NCBI RefSeq assembly: GCF_005885635.1
Contig: NZ_VATY01000002.1
Coordinates: 62,001 to 126,000, forward strand
Reading direction: 5' to 3'
DNA: 64,000 bases
From: Maribacter algarum (ex Zhang et al. 2020)
Lineage (GTDB): Bacteria > Bacteroidota > Bacteroidia > Flavobacteriales > Flavobacteriaceae
Shown: one piece after another, positions 56,389-64,000 of the stretch
How positions within the stretch are numbered: the stretch's first letter is position 1
Layout: every line of letters starts with the position of its first letter
Program-made: the position numbers and the translations under genes
Notes under the pieces: generated by a model
Databases searched by the model: none
What the model was told of the DNA's origin: nothing
What the model saw: only the letters and a program-made list of their open reading frames with translations

Positions 56389-57054
56389 CTAGGTTAATTT
56401 ACGGAAATCCAACGATATTGACTCATCTAAATGAAATTTTAATTGTGGCAGTATCACTGCTTCGAATTCTATCCATCCTGCTTCCGTAAGTAATGGAATC
56501 AATTGATTCCAAATAAATTCCTTGAAATGACCTTCTCCAATTTCAGTCTTCCCACGGACTTGTCTTTGCGTTAGCCAAAATGTAATAATCATCCAAATCG
56601 ATTCCGCAGTATGTAAATAATGGTGTTCCCCTTTTTCCGGCTTCAAAATATCTTTTTCCATATTGAGCAATAGCCATGCATGGATTTGAGCAATCATTTT
56701 CTCCATATACTCCAACCGTTTCGAATGCATTTTAGGGTACGCTCTCTCCATTTCAAGCAGATCTAAGAAATAAAACGAATATTGATTGAGTAGAAAAAAA
56801 TAGCGGCCTAAATGATTGTCAAAATCGATAAGCGAAGGAAAATTTTGATCAATTGATAACAATGGTTCTAATTCATTACCCAACTCTGCGTCTATTGCTT
56901 GAATAATAGCTTTTTTACTGTAATAATGATACGCAAGATTTCCTACACTGATGCCCGCATCATCGGCAATTTGTTGAAGTCGAACGTTGATGAGTCCCTT
57001 TTCATTAAAAAGCGCAATAGCCGATTTTAATATTTTTTGCTTCGTATTGCTCAT
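56389..57054 (-). CDS. TetR-family transcriptional regulator
   Basis: A 221-residue regulator. The N-terminal helix-turn-helix reads KILKSAIALFNEKGLINVRL, then QQIADDAGISVGNLAYHYYSKK. The C-terminal ligand-binding domain is helical. It lies 8 bp after the TonB-dependent receptor gene inside the hyp operon. It could control this operon or the receptor in response to a metal or other ligand; this is inferred from position. Confidence 0.88.
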   Translation of the reverse strand: MSNTKQKILKSAIALFNEKGLINVRLQQIADDAGISVGNLAYHYYSKKAIIQAIDAELGNELEPLLSIDQNFPSLIDFDNHLGRYFFLLNQYSFYFLDLLEMERAYPKMHSKRLEYMEKMIAQIHAWLLLNMEKDILKPEKGEHHYLHTAESIWMIITFWLTQRQVRGKTEIGEGHFKEFIWNQLIPLLTEAGWIEFEAVILPQLKFHLDESISLDFRKLT

Positions 57055-57061
57055 TCCTTAT

Positions 57062-59182
57062 TTAATGCTTTCCTGCCACGCCCAAACGAATGATTAGTTG
57101 CGCATTTATACTGCGGCCCGGAGCAAGGAAACGGGTTTGATTTCCAGGGGTACCCCTAAAAACATGACTCTGATACTCTTCATTGACAAGATTATCCACA
57201 GAAAGCACAAACTTCGAATAGGGAAAATTTGAAAATAAATTATGAAGATTAAACCCGGCACTTAGGTTAAAAAGATTATAACTGTCCGTCTCGCGTTCAG
57301 TAGGAGCAGGCTTATCTTGTTCACCAACAATAACGGTCTCAAATCGACCGAAAAAAGTATCGCTATTATTTCGAATTTGAAAACCAAGTATATTTTGATT
57401 GGCTGGCATAAAGGCCAAATCATCATTTGTAATCTCATTTTTACCCCTGATATAGGAACCGGTCAAGAAAACACTAGACAATTTCCCTATAGTGTGACTC
57501 AGTTGATACTCAAGGCCGGTGAGTTTGGCTTTACCTATCGCCTGATTTTGAATATTAGGTGTGCCTTGAAAATCCACACTTACGGGCACATAAAGATCAT
57601 TGACAAAGTTTTGGTAAAAATTTAGATTGAAGTCAAAATTGTCACTATCATAGGCATAACCCAATTCATAAAAAATTCCTTTTTCTGGACCGAGATCTGG
57701 GTTGGGAATTACACCATCTGCAAAATTGTATTTGGAAAATAAATCAGGTCCTCTAAAAGAATTCGCCAAATTGACAGAGAAATCTGATTTCTCTGAAGCG
57801 TGAAATTTTGCTCCTATGTTACCTGTTAAAGCACTATTATTATCCGAACTATTATCGGCATTATATAAACTAGCTATAGCAGGAATAAAAAATGGTTCGC
57901 TTTCAATTTCGTTCTTTACGTTGTCATAACGAAGTGCGATTAGTAAATCAACGGCATCACTGACCTTCCACTCTTCCACTGCAAAAATACCTATTGATGT
58001 AGCGTAGCTATCTGGCTGTATTTGCCCTGGTGGTGGCGCGACCTGATTTACCTGTACCCCCATAGGGTTAAAAATATCGACGACTAGTTCTCTTTTGGTT
58101 CCGAAACGATGCTCCCTGAGATAATCTGCGCCTACCGTCAACTTAGAGTTTTCTGCTAAGCGAAGTGCAGTGAAGGCTTTGATGCCTCCAAAATCCACAT
58201 CAACATCCAGATTAACATCAATTCTTCGATTAACGTTCATTGTATTCGGAAAACGCACGTTGGTTACCTGATCTATATGCAACCGTTGTTGTTTGAAGTA
58301 TGCACTAAATCCTACTTCTTCAATTACACTTGATAGCTTTTTACCGGTATAATTAAAGTTGTAACCCGTCTGCTCATCTGGCGAAAATAATCGGACGCGA
58401 ATTGGTGGCCCAGGTGCCCCAAGTCCTCCTGGAAAACCAACATCCTCATTTTTGAAAATTTTACCGCTGAATTCAAAACGATGATTTTCTGCTGGAGAAT
58501 ATCCAATGTTCCAATCAAAGTAATTGGATTTAAATTGACTGTTTGGAATTTCGCCACCGGGAGTATCAGTATTACTAGCATCGCGAATACCGCCACCTAT
58601 CAAAAAATCAAAACCATTACCTCTTCCTTCAACTTCAAGTCGCCCTCTGGAATAGGAATTCACAGATTGATAACCCCCATACAGACTGGCACCTACCTTA
58701 AAGTCTTTTCCATACCCATTTTCCGCCTTTCTGGTAATGACATTAACAAGTCCGCTTACGGCATCACTTCCCCAGAATGCTGAAGCTGGACCCTTAATAA
58801 CCTCAACCCTTTCTACTTGCCAAGGATCTATTAAAGCATAACTTCTTATACGACCTCCTACAAATGAATTCCCATCAATAAGTATGGGAGCCCTTTCTCT
58901 TGATAAACCTCTAATAATGGGAGTACTTGTAATACCACCATCGTTTTGAACAACAACACCGGGTATGTATTTTAAAATTTCCGTAGCCGACGGCGGTTGC
59001 GTTTCTAGGATAGCTCGTTGATTGACAACAACTACGTTAACGGGTAAATTCTTAAGCGGAGAAGAGGATCTTAGTGCGGTAACTTCGACTGGAGCTATTT
59101 TTATAGTGTCTTGAGTCTGCTCTTGTCCATAAAAAAAGGTGTGTACGAGCACAAATAGTGCGAGAATAGTGTAGTTTTTCAT
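57062..59182 (-). CDS. TonB-dependent outer-membrane receptor, candidate nickel transporter
   Basis: A 706-residue receptor with a signal peptide ending YGQ, a plug domain (NVVVVNQRAILETQPPSATE, then IRGLSRERAPILIDG and VERVEVIKGPASAFWGSDAV) and a beta barrel. The barrel ends with an aromatic-containing strand. The CarboxypepD-like N-terminal domain of SusC proteins is absent, so it is more like metal or cofactor receptors. Being inside the hyp operon between hypE and hypC, it most likely imports nickel or a nickel chelate; this is inference. Confidence 0.85.
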   Translation of the reverse strand: MKNYTILALFVLVHTFFYGQEQTQDTIKIAPVEVTALRSSSPLKNLPVNVVVVNQRAILETQPPSATEILKYIPGVVVQNDGGITSTPIIRGLSRERAPILIDGNSFVGGRIRSYALIDPWQVERVEVIKGPASAFWGSDAVSGLVNVITRKAENGYGKDFKVGASLYGGYQSVNSYSRGRLEVEGRGNGFDFLIGGGIRDASNTDTPGGEIPNSQFKSNYFDWNIGYSPAENHRFEFSGKIFKNEDVGFPGGLGAPGPPIRVRLFSPDEQTGYNFNYTGKKLSSVIEEVGFSAYFKQQRLHIDQVTNVRFPNTMNVNRRIDVNLDVDVDFGGIKAFTALRLAENSKLTVGADYLREHRFGTKRELVVDIFNPMGVQVNQVAPPPGQIQPDSYATSIGIFAVEEWKVSDAVDLLIALRYDNVKNEIESEPFFIPAIASLYNADNSSDNNSALTGNIGAKFHASEKSDFSVNLANSFRGPDLFSKYNFADGVIPNPDLGPEKGIFYELGYAYDSDNFDFNLNFYQNFVNDLYVPVSVDFQGTPNIQNQAIGKAKLTGLEYQLSHTIGKLSSVFLTGSYIRGKNEITNDDLAFMPANQNILGFQIRNNSDTFFGRFETVIVGEQDKPAPTERETDSYNLFNLSAGFNLHNLFSNFPYSKFVLSVDNLVNEEYQSHVFRGTPGNQTRFLAPGRSINAQLIIRLGVAGKH

Positions 59183-59241
59183 TTGGTTTGTTATTTAGAG
59201 CCTATCAATATATAAAAAATAAACAAACCTGAGAGAACAGC

Positions 59242-60300
59242 TTAGCAAATGCGTGGCAGCTGTTCTCCAATCAACATACTTACCACTCGTTTGCCGCCAA
59301 TAGCGCTTGTTATCACTACCTGATTTATATGATTCTCTACAACCTCACCTATAATTGCTGCATTTGAACAATGCTCTATCTTTCGTAGTTTATCCACAAC
59401 TTTTTCTGCTATCTCAGCTTTGACTACTGCCATAAAAATACCTTCATTGGCCACATAGAGCGGGTCTAGACCAAGTAATTCACATAAGGCACTTACTTCT
59501 TTTTGTATGGGCAGGTGTTTTTGATTTAGGTCTACTCCTAGATTTCCATCTCTTGCGATTTCATTAAGAACAGTTGCCAACCCGCCCCGTGTCGGATCTT
59601 TTAGCAGGTGTATGTCCTCCCCAAAATTATCTAACAGCGCAGTTACCGTATGATTTAAACATCTAGTGTCACTTTTGATGGTGGTTTCAAACTCAAGACC
59701 TTCCCGGACGGACATGATGGCCACCCCATGAGTCGCTATAGAATCACTAACAATGATTTTATCACCGGGTCTAACATGCTCTAATGAAATTTTTGCATTG
59801 TCATGCACTTGACCTACGCCGCTGGTATTTATAAATATTTTATCTCCCTTTCCCTTTTCAACAACTTTTGTATCTCCGGTCACGATTTGTACACCAGCCT
59901 GTTCAGCAGCCCACTTTATCGAGACCAGAATTTCCCAAAAATCAGTCATTTCTAAGCCTTCTTCCAGTATAAAGCTTAGCGAAAGATACTTTGGCACTGC
60001 ACCGCACATGGCCAAGTCGTTTACCGTTCCATTTACAGCCAACTCACCAATATTACTATCAGGAAAAAAAATGGGGGAGATTACAAAACTATCTGTTGAA
60101 AAAGCAGTCTTGCCTTTTAATTCCAGGATTGCCCCATCATGTCGTTGTTGCAACTGTTCATTATCAAAGAGATGAAAAACCCCAGAATCTAGCAGTTTGT
60201 TGGTCAAAAGTCCGCCACTACCATGACCGAGTGTAATAATATCGAAGTCCAATTTGGGCATCGGACATTGTAATTGCATTTTTAAATGAGTTTTGGACAT
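59242..60300 (-). CDS. hypE: Hydrogenase maturation protein HypE
   Basis: A 352-residue HypE. LGHGSGGLLTNKLL is the N-terminal motif, AFSTDSFVISP carries metal and phosphate ligands, KDPTRGGLATVLNEIA is the ATP-binding region, and the C terminus is PRIC, the Cys that carries the thiocarboxamide turned into cyanide. It dehydrates carbamoylated Cys delivered by HypF. Start is at 60300; a shorter start at MQLQCPMPK is possible. Confidence 0.95.
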   Translation of the reverse strand: MSKTHLKMQLQCPMPKLDFDIITLGHGSGGLLTNKLLDSGVFHLFDNEQLQQRHDGAILELKGKTAFSTDSFVISPIFFPDSNIGELAVNGTVNDLAMCGAVPKYLSLSFILEEGLEMTDFWEILVSIKWAAEQAGVQIVTGDTKVVEKGKGDKIFINTSGVGQVHDNAKISLEHVRPGDKIIVSDSIATHGVAIMSVREGLEFETTIKSDTRCLNHTVTALLDNFGEDIHLLKDPTRGGLATVLNEIARDGNLGVDLNQKHLPIQKEVSALCELLGLDPLYVANEGIFMAVVKAEIAEKVVDKLRKIEHCSNAAIIGEVVENHINQVVITSAIGGKRVVSMLIGEQLPRIC

Positions 60301-60318
60301 TCTTTTAAATAGGGAAGG

Positions 60319-61419
60319 TTACGAAATAGTTTCTATTGCCCCGCTAAAGTGATAGTATGCAGCGCAAGCCCCTTCGGAACTTACCATCGGTGCGCCCATT
60401 GGGTTTTGGGGCGTACATTTTTTTCCGAACTGCGAACATTCCATTGGTTTTTTAATTCCTTTAAGCACAAGGCCAGCGATACATTCTTTTGGTTCTTCAA
60501 CCTTTGGAATATCAATACTAAATTTAAGATTTGCGTCGAACGAGGCATATTTCGAACGCAATTCAAAACCACTCTTCGGAATGTTTCCGATACCCCGCCA
60601 TTCTCTGTCGGTTACTTCGAAAATTTTATGAAGAAGTTCTTGAGCTTTACGATTACCTTCGGGCTTTACCACCCGACTATATTGATTTTGCAGTAAAGCC
60701 TCACCTTTTTCTAATTGCTGAACGGTAAGTAAAATGCCTTGTAAAAGGTCAACAGGTTCAAAACCCGTTACTACCATTGGTATCTTATAGTGGGCTACCA
60801 AAGGATAGTATTCCTCCATTCCCATAATGGTACATACGTGGCCAGCAGCCAGGAAGGCATCTATTTTGCTTTCCTCATCTTCAATAACCGCTTCCATTGC
60901 AGGCGGCACCAAAACTTGGGAAGCTAAGATGGAATAATTTGTCAAGCCTAGGTCGTCAGCCTTATCAATCGAAAGCGCGTTAGCCGGAGCTGTTGTTTCA
61001 AAACCAACCGCAAAAAAGACAACTTCCCTATCTGGGTTTTCACTTGCCAATTGTACAGCTTCTAAAGGAGAGTATAAAATACGAATATCAGCACCTGCAG
61101 CCTTAGTTTGGAGCAAACTCTTTTTTGAACCAGGCACACGAAGCATATCACCAAAAGAACAAAGAATAACATCTTTTTCTTCCGCTAGGTATATGGCTTT
61201 ATCAATTAAATTTAATGGAGTAACACAGACCGGGCAACCTGGTCCGTGGATCATTTGCACTTCGTCGGGCAATAAGGTCATAATGCCATTTTTCACCAAA
61301 CTATGGGTTTGGCCCCCACAAACTTCCATGATATTCCATGGCTGCGTAACAGTAGCACGAATTTCATCTAAATATTTTTTTGCCAAATCGGCATCTCGGT
61401 ATTCACTTAGAAATTTCAT
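60319..61419 (-). CDS. hypD: Hydrogenase maturation protein HypD
   Basis: The start is set at 61419 (MKFLSEYRD); the longer frame lies inside hypF. The 366-residue scaffold protein has MEVCGGQTHS, HGPGCPVCVTP, and a C-terminal [4Fe-4S] region with cysteines around ECSQFGKKCTP and EGACAAYY. It holds the iron while CN and CO ligands are added. The start overlaps the hypF end by 17 bp. Confidence 0.95.
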   Translation of the reverse strand: MKFLSEYRDADLAKKYLDEIRATVTQPWNIMEVCGGQTHSLVKNGIMTLLPDEVQMIHGPGCPVCVTPLNLIDKAIYLAEEKDVILCSFGDMLRVPGSKKSLLQTKAAGADIRILYSPLEAVQLASENPDREVVFFAVGFETTAPANALSIDKADDLGLTNYSILASQVLVPPAMEAVIEDEESKIDAFLAAGHVCTIMGMEEYYPLVAHYKIPMVVTGFEPVDLLQGILLTVQQLEKGEALLQNQYSRVVKPEGNRKAQELLHKIFEVTDREWRGIGNIPKSGFELRSKYASFDANLKFSIDIPKVEEPKECIAGLVLKGIKKPMECSQFGKKCTPQNPMGAPMVSSEGACAAYYHFSGAIETIS

Positions 61420-63706
61420 CTCTTTTTGTAGTTTGATAATAGGCCAATTGCCCCAATGCAATGTTTTCGTCGTTAGGCGATACTTCTCTATGAAAATATA
61501 GCTCGAACTTGTCACCTAAAAACTGTTGTACTAAATCAACCAGTAGGGCATTTTGAAAAACACCGCCACTAAAAGCTATTTTTTCATTATTTGTTGTTAA
61601 CGCTACATTTTCAATCATCTTCACCAAAGAGTAATGAAATTGATAAGCAATCTGATTGATACCTACGCCATATTTGAGGTCTTTCACAACACCTTCTATA
61701 ATTTCATTGACAGGCACTTCTTCAATATACGATATTTGGGAAACATAACTCGTCTCCTCAACCTTATTACTTTGTTCGAAATACCGTTGCGCTAATGTTT
61801 CGAGTTGTAAAGCAGCTTCTCCTTCATAGGTTTGGGTATCCATAATTCCCAATAAACATGCAACGGCGTCGAAAAGGCGCCCCATACTTGATGTTTTTGT
61901 AGATTGACCCTTAGCTAGTATTTTTCGGTAAATCTTCCATTCTTGTTCGCTAAATTTTTCTTTCAAAATATCCATAGCCTTTGTATTTTCCCAAGAATGG
62001 GCCAAGGCCGAAATCCTAGGTTCTAAGGCCATTTTATCACCCAGAATTACAGGTACATAAGACAGGTGGGCCAAGCGATTAATCATACCACTTTCAAAAG
62101 TTAAGAATTCACCGCCCCAAATATTACCATCATCACCGTAACCGGTTCCATCCCAAATGACTCCTAGGACTTCTTCCGGTTTAGTTTGTAGTTCATGTTC
62201 CGATAAAATTGCTGCGAAATGTGCATAATGATGTTGTATGGATACGAGTTTTGCTCCATGGGTAGTCGCCAACTGTTTCCCATATTCAGTGGAATAATAA
62301 TTTGGGTGCATATCAACGAGGATTACCTCAGGCTGACAATTCAGCAAGTTCATGAAATGCCTAAGCGTTCTTTTATAACTCTCAGTACTTTCGAAAAAGG
62401 CTAAATCCCCCAAATACTGACTTAAATAAAACAAGCTTTGGAAAAGCAATCCAAAAACACTTTTTTGAGAAGCACCCATTGCCAAGATTGTATTGCTTTC
62501 ACAATTTGATATCGGACCAAAATAGTTTGGTGCCAAACCTCGGGATCTTCGGATAAGTATCGGTTGCTTTTTTATTGAGCTAAAACGCAGTACGCTATCA
62601 TCTTGAGATGTTACGATTTCACGATCATTGCTAAGCACATAATCCCAAATACCAGCTAGTTCGGAAAACACTTTTATATCTTCAAAGACAATGGAAGCAT
62701 TGCTGAGGTTTGCACTGGTTGCAATTATTGGTTTTCCATATGCTTGTAATAGAAGTTCATATAAAGGAGTGTAGGGCAACATTACACCTATTTGGTCCAG
62801 ACCGGGTGCTACATCATTTAGCGCAATGCTGGCTTGTTTCTTTTTCAATCGTAATAGGACAATTGGAGCTACTTCGCCGGTGAGCGATTTACTTTCAGTA
62901 GCGGAAATTATAAGCTCTTGTTCGGCGTAGGATGCATTGGGATACATGCATGCAAATGGCTTTGAAGGCCTGTGTTTCCGTTTTCTTAAGATTTTGATGG
63001 TTTCCGCATTAGAAGCATCACAGGTTAGGAGGTAGCCTCCAATCCCCTTGATTGCTACAATTTTTCCTTCCTTCCATAAAGCAACAACTTTCTTAATTAC
63101 CAATTTCGAATCGGGTTCAATTTCCTCCCTTAAGTTGTTCATCAGGCTTAATCGAACCCCACAATCACTACAGGAATTGGTCTGGGAATGATATCGTCTA
63201 TCCTTTGGATTTGAATACTCCTCACCACAAGTCGGACACATTTTAAAATCATCCATTGCAATACACTCTCTTTCAAAAGGGAGTTTTTTGATTAAGGAAT
63301 AGCGCGGGCCACATTCCGTACAAGTAATAAATGAATAATATCCCCTTCGATTAGAGTTATTCAAGACTTCTTTTCGACAGTTTTTGCAGATGGCAAAATC
63401 TGGCGGAAGCATCATTGCCGCAGTTTTTGCTTCTTTTTTTTGTAAAATTTGGAAGCCTTCAAAACTTCGGTCATCCATTTCATAAAGCTCATGTCCAGTA
63501 ATTTTCGCCAAAGTGGGCGCAGCTTCAATTAGTTTTTTGTAAAACGGAATTGCCACTTCTTTGCTAGCCAAAAATTCAATATGCACTCCATTAAGATCAT
63601 TGTATACTATTCCGTTCAGTTTCTGTTTGGCAGCTAATCGGTATACATACGGCCGAAACCCTACTCCTTGTACTCTTCCAGTAATATGTATGTGCCAATT
63701 ATTCAT
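61403..63706 (-). CDS. hypF: Carbamoyltransferase HypF
   Basis: The start is set at 63706 (MNNWHIHITGRVQGVGFRPY), giving 767 residues. The acylphosphatase domain is at residues 1-90. Zinc-finger pairs follow (CKNCRKEV, CTECGPR, CPTCGEEY, CSDCG), then a YrdC-like domain near residues 200-380, and a Kae1-like domain with the metal motif HHYAHFAA. It makes carbamoyl-AMP and transfers the carbamoyl group to HypE. It is the first gene of the reverse operon, so the operon promoter should lie right of 63706. Confidence 0.95.
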   Translation of the reverse strand: MNNWHIHITGRVQGVGFRPYVYRLAAKQKLNGIVYNDLNGVHIEFLASKEVAIPFYKKLIEAAPTLAKITGHELYEMDDRSFEGFQILQKKEAKTAAMMLPPDFAICKNCRKEVLNNSNRRGYYSFITCTECGPRYSLIKKLPFERECIAMDDFKMCPTCGEEYSNPKDRRYHSQTNSCSDCGVRLSLMNNLREEIEPDSKLVIKKVVALWKEGKIVAIKGIGGYLLTCDASNAETIKILRKRKHRPSKPFACMYPNASYAEQELIISATESKSLTGEVAPIVLLRLKKKQASIALNDVAPGLDQIGVMLPYTPLYELLLQAYGKPIIATSANLSNASIVFEDIKVFSELAGIWDYVLSNDREIVTSQDDSVLRFSSIKKQPILIRRSRGLAPNYFGPISNCESNTILAMGASQKSVFGLLFQSLFYLSQYLGDLAFFESTESYKRTLRHFMNLLNCQPEVILVDMHPNYYSTEYGKQLATTHGAKLVSIQHHYAHFAAILSEHELQTKPEEVLGVIWDGTGYGDDGNIWGGEFLTFESGMINRLAHLSYVPVILGDKMALEPRISALAHSWENTKAMDILKEKFSEQEWKIYRKILAKGQSTKTSSMGRLFDAVACLLGIMDTQTYEGEAALQLETLAQRYFEQSNKVEETSYVSQISYIEEVPVNEIIEGVVKDLKYGVGINQIAYQFHYSLVKMIENVALTTNNEKIAFSGGVFQNALLVDLVQQFLGDKFELYFHREVSPNDENIALGQLAYYQTTKRDEISK

Positions 63707-64000
63707 TAGCCACCAATATAGGAAATTATCATACGGATACAGTTCGTATAACAAGATGAAAAAAAGAAGTTAACAGGAAGTGAGAAGGAAAATTGCTTTA
63801 CTACATTTCAGTAAAATTTGAAAGTATTTAGTTTCAAATAATTCTATTTTACGATATTTATAAAATCAATAAAGTACCAATAGAAATAATATAAGATGAT
63901 TATTTATATCGATTTATTATGCAATTCAGTATAGTAATAGTCGCATAAAATTTGCATCGAATAGTGCCATTTTAAACCGAATTTGAGTTCGGTTAATCTT
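63707..64000. other. Intergenic region at the right edge
   Basis: It should contain the promoter of the hyp operon; no clear TAnnTTTG element could be assigned with confidence. The last 90 bases are the second copy of the island right-end repeat. Confidence 0.5.
63911..64000. repeat. Island right-end repeat, copy 2, cut by the window
   Basis: This stretch aligns with 46090-46180, including the perfect 19-mer CGCATAAAATTTGCATCGA and the dyad AACCGAATTTGAGTTCGGTT, which pairs AACCGAA with TTCGGTT. In the first copy the attachment site follows 58 bp after the repeat. Confidence 0.7.

Overview
The window looks like chromosome from a marine member of the Flavobacteriaceae (Bacteroidota). The evidence is a giant SprB-repeat adhesin with a type IX secretion type-B C-terminal domain, many lipoproteins with Bacteroidota-style lipoboxes, several sulfatases, an IntDOT-like tyrosine recombinase, TAnnTTTG promoter elements and few Shine-Dalgarno sequences. 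The genus cannot be fixed from the sequence.

Region 1 (1-9018) is a polysaccharide-utilisation flank. It holds two tandem sugar-phosphate isomerase/epimerase-like proteins, three sulfatases with CxPxR formylglycine motifs, a serine hydrolase, a VanX-like dipeptidase and a GxSxG esterase. No SusC/SusD pair or glycoside hydrolase lies inside the window.

Region 2 (9085-26.83 kb) starts at a tRNA-Pro(GGG). Just downstream are an integrase, a BfmA/BtgA-like mobilisation protein, small lipoproteins and coiled-coil proteins, and one 3962-residue SprB-type surface protein. That protein carries about 42 repeats arranged in a seven-domain higher-order repeat.

Region 3 (26.85-46.24 kb) is a complete assimilatory nitrate module. 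It encodes a NarX-like sensor, a NarL-like regulator, siroheme enzymes, NirBD, an NrtABCD-type ABC importer, an outer-membrane porin, a nitrate reductase fused to a flavoprotein and BFD domain, and a sulfite-reductase-like/rubredoxin protein. TACGTA boxes, some spaced exactly 10 bp apart, sit in its promoter regions.

Region 4 (46.25-64.0 kb) is a [NiFe]-hydrogenase module of two convergent operons. The forward operon encodes the small subunit, five small single-helix membrane proteins, the large subunit and accessory proteins. The reverse operon encodes HypF, HypD, HypE, a TonB receptor, a TetR regulator, HypC and a CooC-like nickel ATPase. The enzyme has no Tat signal and no cytochrome b partner, so the five small membrane proteins are candidates for a new membrane or quinone connection.

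The 3' end of the tRNA-Pro gene (CTGTCATCCCGAC) recurs at 26,832 and 46,239, exactly at the borders of regions 2/3 and 3/4. A roughly 90-bp sequence just left of the 46.24-kb site recurs at the right edge of the window. I read regions 2-4 as tandem integrated islands stacked on one tRNA gene, the last probably ending within about 100 bp of the window edge.
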